Origin: Metallyticus violacea
Lineage: Eukaryota > Arthropoda > Insecta > Mantodea > Metallyticidae
DNA length: 64,000 bases
Assembly: GCA_030762175.1 (NCBI GenBank)
Contig: CM060843.1
Location: 115,962,869-116,026,868 of the forward strand
Direction: 5' to 3'
Part shown: in pieces, positions 22,484-34,084 of the stretch
How the letters are laid out: the number at the start of each line of letters is the position of its first letter
Position numbering within the stretch: the stretch's first letter is position 1
Made by a program: the position numbers and the translations under genes
The notes under the pieces: generated by a model
Told to the model about the DNA's origin: nothing
The model's input: the letters and a program-made list of their open reading frames with translations, nothing else
Databases searched by the model: none

Positions 22484-23860
22484 GGGTGACGTACTAACTT
22501 TTAACCAAGCTATATCATCTCTTAATGCGAGTTCTACATTTTCCTGTTATACTAGGTTAAATTTAACAATTTAATTTTTACGGTGTGCACATGAAGATAT
22601 TTCACCTTAGTTGGCCTTACTATTCCGTGTGTTATTAATTTGTCTCTATATTGCTGCAGTTATAAGTAAATAAAAGTAGTAAACCAAAGTAACAGCTTAC
22701 TGCACTAAAGCAACTTACCTAGCTGGACATTTTACAATTCTTACTACTAACTTACAATGTTATTCGTATTAAAATGTATATTTCCTTAATAAAATGCTTA
22801 AAATGGAATGCCGCTACCTAAAATACAGTACAGCAATTCATAAACCATACAACTCTTTGTAACAACATGCTTACCTCTCTGCACTTTTTTTTTTTTTCCT
22901 ACTGATGGAAAGGGAGGGAATTGAACTTCTTCCGACTATCAACTTTGAAAAAATATGTGTTAGTGAACTGACAGAGCATGCAGTCTAAAGTACTGAAGTT
23001 TTCAAATCTGATCACGCCCTCGTCATTTTCATAAGATTTGCTAATAAACATCCTATGAAAAAAATGAACCAAAGCTTATCAAACATCGTAATAGACGCCT
23101 CTTTTTCCATTTGTTTGTTTCTTTTTTGTTTTTAATCACAATTTCACGGTTACCTCCATTAAAATACGCTTAACAACCACCCTCTCTCACAACAAGCTTC
23201 GTGGACAAAGGAAAGTACATGTTGAGAAGGAAAAATTAAAAAGGAACAACTAGAGCGTTTACAAAGTCTACAATTAGGTCAGGTTTTATTCCTATGTTTG
23301 AATTTGTTTGTGATCATTGTGGAAAACTTTAAAACACACTCTCTGGAAAGAATAAAGGAGTTAAAAAAAGATTTGTATGTGCAAGATCCTCCCAGAACTT
23401 GGAGAGATGAGAAAATCACAGCCTCGGAAGGAAAAAAGTCTGCAAGGGGGCTAGTGTAAGTTTTCTAGAATTTATCCAGAGGCTTTTCATCGGCGGGAGG
23501 AGGATCATGTCTGAGAAAATCCGAAGATGTGTTTCCACTGGTTGATCCACAGATAACATCGCCACATTCGTTCTTTTCTTACGAGGGATATAACGTGGCA
23601 ACTATTGGAACTCTTTGGGAACGCAGTGAAGTTAGGACGACTCATGGGTGTTTGGAAAGTCTGCACATTTGATCTTAGCCCTTGTTCCATCATATGTGCC
23701 ATTAATTTACGACATTTTATCAGCATTTATTTCCCTATTATATCTTATAACATTTTTATTTTGAAAGCCACGTCACATATATTCTTCGCAATGTATTTAA
23801 TGTGCTATTTTATAAAGTACTATGTCTTAATTTAATTCCTTCGCTTTCACGATGCAACAC
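22484..23860. other. AT-rich stretch, nothing recognised
   Basis: T-run at about 22889-22899. Around 23390-23730 the sequence is less AT-rich with overlapping frames of 61, 73 and 76 codons on both strands, none with recognisable motifs. Confidence 0.5.
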
Positions 23861-24112
23861 CGCCACGGGTGCCCGAAGTCATTAAAACACTTAATCGTGC
23901 GCAGAAGGTATGGGGTTTGAATCCCACTAAGGCCGCCGTTTCTAACTGAGGTTTTTTTTTTTTCTAGGTATTTCTTAGTTCCCCTAAATAGCAAATGCCG
24001 GGAAGGCAAACAAGCTTTGATCTGGAACGCTTCCTTGAAAGAAAGGTTTTCCTAATTTATCATTTCATGTATCAACGCCGGTGATACCTCAGTACAAACG
24101 ACAGTCACTAGA
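23861..24112 (+). mobile_element. SINE family B copy (B5)
   Basis: The head CCGCCACGGGTGCCCGAAGT has a clean B-box-like GGGGTTTGAATCCCAC. It is followed by a T-run at 23951-23964, GGTATTTCTTAGTTCCCC, then GCAAATGCCGGGAAGG and TGATCTGGAACGCTTCC. The 3' block has decayed to CGCCGGTGATACCTCAGTAC. The A-rich terminal tail is lost. Confidence 0.8.
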
Positions 24113-25540
24113 GAAAATTCTACATTAGTTATTTCCACTGACGTTGATATTTTTAGTTTTAACAGTCGTAAGAGAATGGAATTTTCAAAGTGACTACCCC
24201 AAATATCGTCAAACAGCTAAGTGTTGAAAACGATAACAGACGGCATTAAGGCAATATGCATGTATATTGCATATGTAGATTGCCTTATTTTAACTGCGGT
24301 AATAGTTTATTCCTTATACTATTTTCATTAGTATATTCACATCCATGATGAAAATAGTTAATGGAAGTCGCCATTGGCTACTACGCGCAGCTACTAAAAG
24401 GCTGTTTTTTATTATGAGGAAAGAGCAACTATTTTATTTTTTCTATTCATTTCCTATATGAAAAAAACTATATTAGTTCGAAATTCTTAAAGCTTTTTCT
24501 ATAGTAAGACGTTAGTTAATGTAAAATACGAAAATGTTAAAGAAAGAGATAATGTTAAAGACTGCCAACATAGGCACTAAAGGTGTACATACGTTTTAGG
24601 TTATAAAGCATATCTTCTAGATATGTTTAATTTATATTCAGAAAAAGCCGGAAAGGGCCTATTTTTGAGACAAAATTAAAAAAAAAACATTTATTCAAAC
24701 TTTTATATATATATATATATATATACCAGAACTCCCCCAAAAGAAAAAAGTTAATACTGAATGAATATTCAACAATTTAAATTCACTTGGATATTGTCTA
24801 TTTTGGTTTCATACTGCGAGTTACGAATTTGTAATTCTCTGTATTAGAAAAGAAATGGTTTAATTAGTTCAAACATTCCTAATAACGTTAGTATGCAAGC
24901 TTTTTAAGTGAATTTTATTTGATATCCAGTATGAAATAAAATATATTTTTATGCTTTTGCCTGACGAAAAGATTAAAGTATTTCTTCTTTGCACATTTCC
25001 AAAACTATAGGAATTGTTGGATGGCGTTATTTGGGTAGCTTACCTCATATACTTCACTTTCCATTGGTTTGAACAGAAATGTAATTGTTTATTTTTAAAG
25101 ATGTATGGTTAATTTTTCAAAGGTTGTGCTGTAAAGTAAGACCGGGGAAAAAATAAATAAATGAAAAGAAACGGACACGGGTTGGGAAACTGGAAGCTTT
25201 TGCTGAACAGAGTATTGAGTGCCGTGCTCTAGTAACCACAACGCACCTGTCATGTACATCTGGCCGTAGGAATGGATTCGTTTATATCGCTTTACCATCA
25301 CACCACAGTATCGATTTGCAATCACGCCATAATGTCCAATTGTTCCACTCCCTCTTCCCAGCTTTGTGTGAAAGGGAAGTACTAGAAATGGAAGTTATAT
25401 TCCAATAATAGAAGTCAGGAGAGCATACGAGTATATTAGTGGGTTTAGTTTGTCTTATGGGAAAGATTAGGTTTGTTTTGAAACGACACGATTAGAAAAT
25501 AAAACATTTCCACGACTGACAGTAATTCATAGAAATAAAG
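24113..25540. other. AT-rich stretch with small hairpin and TA run
   Basis: 24248-24286 forms an interrupted hairpin (AAGGCAAT pairs with ATTGCCTT, with an inner ATGCA/TGCAT pair). A (TA)n run lies at about 24702-24725. No coding signal recognised. Confidence 0.6.
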
Positions 25541-25824
25541 TCGAACCTGGTGGTGTAATGGTAACCATACTTGCCTCCTAAACCCAAGATCGTGGGTTCG
25601 ATCCCGGCCAGGACTGATGGATTTTTTTTCGGGCGTAAAAAACACTTCCTTCAGAAGGGAAGTAAAACCGTCGGTTCCATGTCGTACACACGGCACGATA
25701 AAGAACCTCAAGCCTGAAAAAAGAGGCCTCTGAGCAAAATAAATCGGCCGTTTCACGCCCTGATTTGAATGCGACGCTGATGACCTGAGATGTTAAAAAG
25801 CGTCCGTAAATAAAAATAAAGAAA
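25541..25824 (+). mobile_element. SINE family A copy with target duplication (A5)
   Basis: One of the best preserved heads: GAACCTGGTGGTGTAATGG, CTTGCCTCCTAAACCC, then GTGGGTTCGATCCCGGCCAG. The body lacks about 15 bp between GGGCGTAAAAA and CACTTCCTTCAG relative to A2. The tail is complete through GATGTTAAAAAGCGTCC and GTAAATAAA. AGAAATAAA occurs immediately before the element (25531-25539) and at its end (25825-25833), a 9-bp target duplication. Confidence 0.9.
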
Positions 25825-25833
25825 AGAAATAAA

Positions 25834-27563
25834 CTTTACATTATTGACCATGCCTTTATTTTAGGAAGAATAGTTACATCAACAAATGGAACTTTTAAAC
25901 ACGTTTTAAAATAAAGCAATTTTAAATAACTGACGAATACAATCTACTTATTTAAGAACAAATACTTAAGATAGTGGATAACTTTAGCATGGCTCATTTA
26001 GTTAAATGTCACCAGCTATACATCTTCATCCTTTTACACGACATACAATCGTAAAGCATGCAGAAAATACAACATGTATTTGAATTCCCCAGAAGATTTT
26101 TCTTGTAGAAGGAATCATTGGTTGTAGATATCATTTATGCAGTGTTTTACATCTGGCACATTACAGTTGGCGCTGTCGGTATTTTGTCTTCGCTTCCTCC
26201 CATCGTGATATACTTAAAACGTCGCTTTTTGAGCCTTTTCCCTGCCTATCTCACGGTAGTATACATTCATTAGCGAAGGCGGTTATCTAATTGACTCTAG
26301 AACAAAGCCTTTTGATTTAGAGTGCCGCATGCGTGCGGAAGTTATTCAGACGTTTCCTGATCAATTTCTGCCCTCCAAAACTGCACTTTGCTTTATTGTG
26401 CGCAAACTGGGGTTCACGAACTCGAAGAAAAATGTGAAACGTGAGCGAAAATGTACTGCATTATATTGATGCACATCACTTTTAGAAATTAGCACAAGGG
26501 GAGATATCGGAATGTGAAGAAAAACATTTGCAATTAAACCATAAAAATTATAATGACCGAATTTAACTGTAAGAATAGATAGAAATAAAAGAAAATATTT
26601 CAGTGTGTTTTTTTTTTCTGCGAACTTTCAATCGTACTGCAGGCACAAATGGTCAGCTACTGTCAGAATGAAAACGTTTTCCTCTCTTAATTAAAAATGA
26701 GCAATTAGATGACAGAAGCTGAAGAACGTTTTTATTGAAGCGGGGCATAAACGTATAATATCCCATGCTACTACCATTTATATTTGAGACGATAAATGTA
26801 GTTAATCAAACGTAAAGGAACTAAAAGTCATTAATTACTTGGATTCATTCCAATTCACATTTTCAGGACGAGGAAAAATTTCCAAAGAAACCTAACACAA
26901 AAACTACTGGAACTATCCAGTTTCAATTCTGAAAATTGCTTCGTGATTAGTAGAACTATATTTCTTTTATTTCATTTAAGGCGGAAATGATCCCAATTTC
27001 CCGAAATTTATTAAGTCACATCTCCAGTTTTCTTCATCAGTTAGTGCGTGCCCTTCTATTTTTATTATTACAGATCTGATTTTTCAGCTATCAACTAGCT
27101 CATTAAATTTGGAATGTATTTTAATACATGTGTGCATAAGAAAAGATTATTTATATCTTCAATAAATTTCTAAAAACATAGTTTTGTCTGCATAATTTAC
27201 TATGAAAATGTGAATACAAATTATATTTTTTCTGGAAAAAATGTTAATTTTATAATTAAAATAAAAACAAGAAGGTCTTCATTATATAGGAAGTGTTTAT
27301 TTCATGCACATATTTAGTTTGTACATATTACAGAGCGGTACATAATTATTCAACATTGCAGTGTGTGTGAAATGAGTTATTTTTACTAAAATAATAGAAG
27401 CGAACATTTTTAGTTATAAATGCTGTACAAATATTGTGTTATAAAATTATTAATAAATTAAAAGGAATTACAATGTGTTTTGTTTTCTCATTCATTACTT
27501 TTATCCATAAGCGTCTGCAACACATGAATTGAAAGGATTAGCCTTTGTACCAATAAGGGGGTC
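25834..27563. other. AT-rich stretch, nothing recognised
   Basis: A less AT-rich patch at about 26160-26410 contains no long frame. The rest is low-complexity AT-rich DNA. Confidence 0.55.
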
Positions 27564-27815
27564 GGTCCTGATGGTGTAGTGCTAACCATACTTGTCTCCT
27601 AAACCGAAATTTTTCGTATGTAAAATTCCTAAATATGACTTCCTTCGGAAGGGAAGTAAAGTCGCGGGTCCCCATATCGTAGATTTACGTCATGTAAAAG
27701 AACTTCAAGTCTGAAAGCAGAGGCCTCTTAGCAAAATTTGTCGGCCGTTTTACGACCTGAATTAAATGGAACGCTGATGACCTGAGATGTTAAAGAGCGT
27801 TGGTAAATAAAACAA
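27564..27815 (+). mobile_element. SINE family A copy lacking the B-box (A6)
   Basis: Starts GGTCCTGATGGTGTAGTGC and ACTTGTCTCCTAAACCG, then jumps straight to TTTTTCGTATGTAAAATTCC. About 45 bp of the head, including the GGTTCGATCCC B-box and the acceptor complement, are deleted relative to A2 and A5. The rest is complete to GATGTTAAAGAGCGTTGG and GTAAATAAAAC. Its A-rich end is followed within about 12 bp by SINE family C. Confidence 0.85.
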
Positions 27816-27826
27816 ATCAACAACAA

Positions 27827-28010
27827 CCGATCCAGGTGGCTCAGGCAGAAAGGATTGACACTTGCAATTGGGAGGTGTCGGGTTTAAATCTCTAGCATCC
27901 GGCCACCCTGACCTTCGGTTTTTTTCGTGGTTTTCCCTGGTCACTTAGGCGAATGCTAGATGGACATTTATTCTAACTCTGGTTAACGACGCACCCGGAG
28001 CTACCACAGT
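27827..28010 (+). mobile_element. SINE-like element of a third family (C)
   Basis: The tRNA-like head has an A-box-like GGTGGCTCAGGCAG and a B-box-like CGGGTTTAAATCTC, then a T-run and a central block GTGGTTTTCCCTGGTC with GGCGAATGCTAGATGG. That block resembles family B's GGTTTTCC ... GGCAAATGCCGGGAAGG, so B and C appear to share a core under different heads. Only one copy is seen here and its 3' end is not defined. It directly follows the tail of A6. A degenerate pseudo-tRNA is the alternative reading. Confidence 0.55.
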
Positions 28011-28823
28011 GCCCGAACTGAATTCTTCCTCCAGCCTCCTGACGACGAGAAAATGGTGATAAATTGAGCAGTAATAAGCTGTAACAAAAAGGTGACGCAG
28101 CCTCCGTAATTTTAATGCTGCAGCTTTGGCGTGCTGCAGAGAGTGATTTGTTAGCTTTGTGATAAAATCTGACTGTTTTAATCATATCTCCCTAGAGAGG
28201 ACTCTACTATGGAGTTCATTTAGCGATCGCTTCCAGGGAAACAACAGCGTAATTTATGCCAGAACCACTCCCCCCTCTCTTCTGCTGTGCTCTTTGCCTG
28301 CATACTTGTTAGCTCGAGCAACGTGAGATAATGGAATAGGGGACTTCCCAACCTCTGCAGTGTTTCTATCTGATTTCATATATTCATTTATACATTAGTA
28401 CATTATACAATTCCTTTTCTGATTCACTAATTATTCATTCATTCATAAAAGCGTAAGTTGGGAGGTGTGGCCTGTGATAAACACGGGGTCCCAGAATCGC
28501 AGTAAATGTTTTCAAATTATGCTCCGGTGCACTTTCATTGCATGGATGCTATTATGGTTACATCTTTTAGGGATTTTATGGATGGAAAAAAATTATAGGT
28601 CATGTACGTTTCTTTTCTTTGATTCCATCTAATATTTCCATTATCGAATTAACCACTAAGCCAATATTCAATCGATGAACAGATATTCATGCATGGTTAT
28701 TTTCTCCTCTACGTGTGTATTAAGTGAAGTTAATTTACATGTTAGTGACTCTGAACTGCTGAACTTAGGTTAGTTCGTATGAGTAAAATATTTACACAAT
28801 GACAGAGAAATAAAGAGAAGTTT

Positions 28824-28862
<39 letters not shown>

Positions 28863-29390
28863 ACACACACACAAAGTATCTGTAGCATATTCTCAGTGCA
28901 GTGAAAATAAAAATATTGACGGCTTACATTACTATAGCCGACATTTTCTTCAAAGGTTTTAATGTTTTAAACATATATAACGACTTAATAATTATATTTC
29001 TCTTCTTCTAATTTTCATAAATTAAAATATGAAATGTAATACTTGTATCTTACAAATGGGTCACCTGTTTCCCTAATTTGTTGCAACAATTTTAGACGTT
29101 AAACAGGTTTTATTTATCCAGTATAACGTCTCACTTCGACTCTCAATAGATTTAAATGCCACTATTTTTGTGAGAGAAGTATAATGCTCCTTTACAAAAT
29201 ACCAAATTGTGTTAGAGGTTTAATTCCCATTCTCAAGCGAATTGAAGATATAAAAGGTAGATAACCGGAGATGTGACTTTTATACAAAAACAAAAGAAAA
29301 ACAAATACACCAGAAGCTCTTCATGTAATTATAACCGAAATTCAATGGAAGTATTATCATAATCCAGGGTGTGTGTTTAGGTCGTTACAA
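28011..29390. other. AT-rich stretch with CA microsatellite
   Basis: No gene recognised. A CA/AC run spans 28827-28873, interrupted once by a T. A less AT-rich patch at 28200-28350 has no sustained frame. Confidence 0.6.
28827..28873. repeat. AC dinucleotide microsatellite
   Basis: About 23 AC units with a single interruption (CATACAC) around 28857-28861. Confidence 0.95.
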
Positions 29391-29391
29391 A

Positions 29392-29620
29392 GATAATGTT
29401 CCAGTATTAGGGTGGCCTCTCAGACTCTTAAATTGGATTCAGCATCTCTGGGGAACCCTTTAACAAAGAATTTTACACGATGTTGAGAATATGTCGAGAC
29501 CCTTCATACGTCTCCATCATCATTGGCCGAATATCCAAGGCAAAACCCTCCTTCACATTTCTCCAACGCCAAGGAAATGTCGAGTAATTAAACAAGAAGT
29601 GGCGATATACTTCGAGCAAA
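29392..29620 (+). pseudogene. Tc1-like transposase remnant (C-terminal part)
   Basis: Translating the plus strand in mixed frames gives DNVP (29392 onward), then VLGWP and NWIQHLWGTL, then a stop, then a frame containing W-P-N-I and PRKCRVI. Tc1-like transposases have the same order: a QDNAPCH block with the second catalytic Asp, a WPA.SPDLNPIEHLWDEL block with the third acid, and a W..IP ... MPRRCRAVI C-terminus. Here the stretch between DNVP and the WP block is deleted, the catalytic Glu of NPIEH reads as Gln, and at least one stop interrupts it. It is a dead fragment; the N-terminal DNA-binding part and TIRs were not found. Confidence 0.65.
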
Positions 29621-29640
29621 ATCGCCTATATTTATCATTG

Positions 29641-30488
29641 TGTGTAGCTGCATTTAAATTTATTAAATTGTGTTTTTTCGTTTAAAAAGGTTTTGTTTGA
29701 TTTGGAAACGACTGTGTTGTATAATTAATGTAAGCACTATAAACGTTGTTTAACCGTGGTATTATTAAATTCCGTTCTTAACTATAAAATTCAGTCAATA
29801 TCATATTTGTAATTACAGTGAAACTATATCAAATATTAATATTTTCAAACAACTCTCAATGTTAATGGCATTTTACTTTTTTAAGTTCGTAGGGGAATTA
29901 AGAGGATGCCATATTTAAATAACCATTGGATATTTTCAATGTATATCAATCATTAAATTACATAAAATGAAAACGAAGTACAAAATATTAACTTTTCTTA
30001 GGCACCTTAGAATAAAGAATATGAAAACGGTGTTGTGACTCAAGTCTATGAAATAAAGGCCGAAGAGGCAATCAATAAGCCTGTAGCTAATGATGGTTGC
30101 AACGACGGATGTAAAAGAATTAAGATCCTCTACAGGTTAGATGGCCTAAGTTATATGACATTTAGGGCATACGCAAGAGAAATTCATCATAATGCAAGAG
30201 AATTTGATACACCAAAATGTACTATATATCACCGCATAAATAATGTAGAGATTTTAGATGTTTATCTCAGAAACTGACAACACAGTTTCGGTGGAGTGGT
30301 TGTTTGTTCTCAGTTAATGGATAATGGATTTTATCAAGATAAATGTCACAAATAATGAAAAATGGACATGTTACACAACCCTTGTTCTGTAAAACACTGC
30401 CCGCTTGTTAAACCTGCAACGGTCGTCCCACAACAATGTTTCATATTATAATGTTATAACATTGTTGAGAATAATGGAGAAATTTTCT
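29641..30488. other. AT-rich stretch with an 80-codon frame of unknown nature
   Basis: A plus-strand frame at 30035-30277 begins MTQVYEIKAEEAINK and includes paired Cys residues (CNDGCKR). I do not recognise it and cannot exclude chance. Nothing else stands out. Confidence 0.4.
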
Positions 30489-30768
30489 GGTAGTGGTAAC
30501 CGTACTTGCCTCCTAAACCCAAGATCGCGGGTTCAAACACGGCCAGAATCGATGAATTTTTTCGGGCGTAAAAATCCAAGTATGGCTTCCTTCGGAACGG
30601 AAGTAAAGGAGTGGGTCCCGTGTCGTTCATTTATGGCACAAAAAAAAACCTCAAGCCTGAAAGAAGAGGCCTCTGAGCAAAATTTTTCGGCCGTTTCACG
30701 CCCTGAGTTGAATTGGACTCTGATGACCTGGGGTTGTTAAAGAGCGTCCGTAAATAAACCAAATCAAT
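30489..30768 (+). mobile_element. SINE family A copy, 5'-truncated (A7)
   Basis: Begins inside the head at TGGTAGTGGTAACCG, so the first dozen bases are missing or diverged. The rest of the head is intact to GCGGGTTCAAACACGGCC. The body is well preserved (CCTTCGGAACGGAAGTAAAG, GCCGTTTCACGCCCTGAG) and the tail complete (AAAGAGCGTCCGTAAATAAA), followed by an AATCAATAACAACAA extension. Confidence 0.87.
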
Positions 30769-31826
30769 AACAACAACAGGTGAAGGAAACAGAAGAGAAA
30801 AATAATAAGAAAAGGAAAGTAAGAATAATAGAAATACAGAAAATGAATTAGTTAAGCCGCACATTTCTGCTTCAAAATGGATATTATGAAGGTAAGGAGA
30901 GTGAAACCTGTGCACATATTGAAAATTCTTTCTTCATTGCAAAAGTTATTATTTTTTGAGCAACTAATTTCACACGTTACTCCAAGGCTTGAAATGCTGT
31001 TGATCCGAAAAAACCACAAAAATGTATCACAATTTTTTAATAAAATTGTAAAGATCCTAGAATGAAAACATATGCAGAAAACAGAGAATGGGACGCTCAT
31101 CAGAGTTGTTCTGACTGGAGACATAATTTCTAACACTGTTTTTTAAAGAAAACATTAAATATAACTCAAATGTGGGATAATAAGAAGACTGGAGCTATCT
31201 AAGCCTGTTTGTTGAATATGAGTGAACAAATATTTGTTTTATAAAGTTGCCTGATATTTATTGATAATTTTTCAAACAAGCCTCAGATTTTTTTATGTTA
31301 ATGCAATATAAATAGTTTACTATTCCTAGTTTATGACTTTACAAGCGACTTATAATTCTTTCTATATAATTAATTACTCTTGCTATTCAAATTGCGTTTT
31401 CAATGCACATTTATATATTTTTACGTGACAAAATTGTAAAGTGCTTACTACTATTTTCATTTAGCAATCAAATATATGCCGGGATTTAGAGCAACTGCTC
31501 TTGCTTACGGTTTTGCACAGAAATATAAAATAGCAATGTATACTTAAAAATTAATGAAAAAAGTATATATATTATTGGATGGACATTGTCATTTGTGTTC
31601 CAAATGTGTGAATTATTTAATAATTTGAGTTCCAGAATCGCCCTCAGAAACTGGGCAAATTTTAATTTTATGAACGTGCTGCAGGACCCCCTCTCCCCCT
31701 CCCCCGAATATGGCATTGGAAAGTACACAGGAAAATAAGAATGATAATTCACGAAATCTAACAATGAATATGTATATAACACTTGTCCTGGTATAAATGA
31801 TATATATCTATACGTATATTAATTCC
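30769..31826. other. AT-rich stretch, nothing recognised
   Basis: Several overlapping frames of 62-98 codons on both strands lack motifs. A short C-rich patch CCCCCTCTCCCCCTCCCCC lies at about 31686-31704. Confidence 0.55.
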
Positions 31827-32024
31827 AACTCGTGACCCATTATCATTCACCACGACTGATAATTTGTAACTTCTTCCCAAGAAATATAAATCACAACTTT
31901 TCTTTACGGAGTACGAGCCACGACTTCTTCTAACGAAATATAAAGGACATTCTTTCCTTACAGAATACAGAACACAACCAACTATTTTGAAATATAAACC
32001 GCCACTTATTACAATGGATTGCAA
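31827..32024 (-). repeat. 54-bp degenerate tandem repeat with 18-residue periodicity
   Basis: The decamer GAAATATAAA recurs at 31881, 31935 and 31989, exactly 54 bp apart. Units 31881-31934 and 31935-31988 agree at about 33 of 54 positions by my hand alignment. Because 54 is 18 codons, the minus-strand frame 32024-31758 (88 codons) translates as a periodic peptide: three consecutive 18-residue units each begin LYF, with RS and SYSV/LSVV at matching positions and a C near the end of the first two. Seen: exact spacing and protein periodicity. Inferred: either a degenerate satellite that happens to stay open or a fragment of a repetitive protein gene. No signal peptide or family match. Confidence 0.65.
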
Positions 32025-32322
32025 TAATGCTATTCATTACAATGAATTATTTTCACTGTAAATATAACTAAACTAATAACATTCGTAAATTACTGTTGAA
32101 TCTCAACAAAGCTGTCTGTCTCGTGTTTCATTTTTAGTACACATTATTAATATTATTGCATTTACCATTGGTTCCTTTTTGGAATATTACAATTTTCTGT
32201 ATTTGTAGTTAATCTATTCATATTCTTGGCTATGTGTGTGATCCTTTGAACTATTACATTTATATTATTGAGTATTGCCATAAAGGCCAACAAACAAACA
32301 CTAAGACATACATTGTAATAGC

Positions 32323-32720
32323 CCTTATCTGATACATAAAAACTATACAAATGAGCTTAAATTTATACAATTTAAAATATATTACCAACAATAATTGCTA
32401 TTTGAATTGAAAATTTGAGCCTTTGCCTAAAATAAAAACATGTGCAAATGAACTTACTAAATGTATATGATTCAACATTTTATCAACGAATGTTTAGAGC
32501 TTTAAATCGAGTATTATAGTCTTTATTTAATGTAATAACATACACAAATGTATTTCTTAAATTAACATAGCTGATTAACTATTATCATTATTGTTTGGGG
32601 CTTTATTTTGAACATTATGGTCTTTACCTGACATAAAAATATATGAAAATGAAATTATTAAATTAATATAATTAAATAATTGATATCAATGAGTGTTTAG
32701 GGCATTAAATCGGATATTTT
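32323..32720. repeat. Approx. 100-bp AT-rich tandem array, four degenerate units
   Basis: Units start near 32323, 32420, 32520 and 32621, giving steps of 97, 100 and 101 bp. Shared landmarks are CTTTACCTGACATAAAAAT (and variants) at unit starts, an ACAAATG/GAAAATGA element about 25 bp in, and GTTTAGGGC(A/T)TTAAATC near unit ends in the last copies. The first unit is the most diverged. The array lies 300 bp from the 54-bp array but I see no shared sequence between them. Confidence 0.6.
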
Positions 32721-33342
32721 CCCACTTCAGGTATCCCTGCTACGTCTTGTAGGAAGAGAAACCAGGAAAGTCGAATGAACTCGCCATGTCGCATGAGCCG
32801 GACATCTGATTTCGTTTACATAAGATTTCTTTCGACCAACAGCTAACCCGCTGCAGATCATACCATGCATAAAGGAAAAGACTGAAGGACATAAGGAAAA
32901 GGAAGAAAGAAGACATATATCGACCGGGAAGCAGAGAATACGAGTAAAATATGCACACAATAATGAATGCGGACATTGCAGTACTAAAGTAGGTTGAACA
33001 AAAATGAATTATATGTGCCTGGTGAAATTAAAAAGATACAATTTACTTTGAGATGTTTAAAACGATGTTAATGCTAAGATTTTTAAACAAAATTTATATA
33101 GTTCAACTGGACAATTTTTTTGAAATAGAAAAGTGGGAGATCTCATATCAGTCAAATGCCAGGAAAAAAAAATAACAACAATATTAATTTAAAATAAATT
33201 TCTACCACAACCAATATTATGACTGATGTTGTGCCTTCCATTAATATTTGTTCAACTGTATAACAATTTATCATCTTGGAAGACCTTTCCAAAATATTGA
33301 GGCAGATCATTTGTATTCGTTAATTTCATGCATTTTATTATT
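32721..33342. other. Unassigned DNA
   Basis: 32725-32960 is less AT-rich, with two overlapping minus-strand frames of 77-78 codons that show no family motif. The degraded 3' half of the mariner element to the right probably extends into 33240-33342, but I cannot trace it. Confidence 0.45.
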
Positions 33343-34084
33343 TTATTTCCTTGTCCGCAGGGAAATATTTAAGTTAGTATTTTCTCTTTTCTCTTTGATG
33401 GAAGCACGTAATCTGTGCAGTAGGCCAGCATAGTACTCCCCATTTACTGTGGTGTTCCTCTCCTTGAAGTCAAGGAAGAGTATTCCTTCATACTCCCAAA
33501 AGAGTGTGGCCATAATCTTCTTGATTGACTGAGTGACCTTGGCCTTTATGGACGGTGCTTCGCCAGGTTTACGCCACTTCGTCGATTCTCTTTTGATCAA
33601 GGGATCATAGCAGAGGACCATAGTTTCATCTCTTGTAAAACGGTTTGCAGAACTTCTCTTTCGTTGCCATGGCAGATCTCCGAAAATGCCTGACAACAGT
33701 TGACTCGTTGCTGCTTTTGGACTGAGGAAAGAAGTCTAAGCACCCATTTTGCACTAACTCCATTCATGTTTAAATGTTCATGAATAATTCAAAGGATGTT
33801 GTTTTAGGAAGGACCAACCTTGCTGCTACTTCTGTAACTTTGAGCCGCCGGTCTTCCATAATTTCTCTTTCCACAAGAGCGATGGTTTCAGGAGTGAGCA
33901 CCTCCAAAAGCCGACCTGCATGCTCTTTAATGCTTTCTCGACCCATTCGAAAAAGTATGGCCCATTCTTTTACGGTAGAATATGAGGGGGATGCCTCCCC
34001 ATATACACCGTCCTATCGCTTTTTAATTTCTTTTGGAGTAAGTCTTTCTTTGATTAAGAACTTAATAACAGTTCGAAATTCCAT
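33343..34084 (-). pseudogene. Mariner transposase pseudogene 1
   Basis: A Tc1/mariner-superfamily transposase of the mariner DD34D type, broken. From the start codon at 34084 the frame gives an N-terminal helix-turn-helix region (TVIKFLIKE, then EWAILFRMGRESI, then EDRRLKV) with an in-frame stop about 25 codons in. A frame change near 33780 leads to a SAKWVLRLL linker, and another near 33690 to the frame carrying the first catalytic block (DET followed by KWRKPGEAP and NGEYYAGLL). The frame ends after SIKEKR. The region with the second and third catalytic Asp residues is not recognisable. Mariner transposases are about 340-350 residues; roughly the first 60-65% is traceable here. Confidence 0.88.

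Noticed and set aside
28827..28873. AC, AT and TCCA runs as regulatory elements
   Set aside because: They are ordinary microsatellites with no gene nearby to regulate.
31827..32720. CRISPR-like array
   Set aside because: The repeats are degenerate, lack constant repeat and variable spacer organisation, and lie in an animal-type genome.
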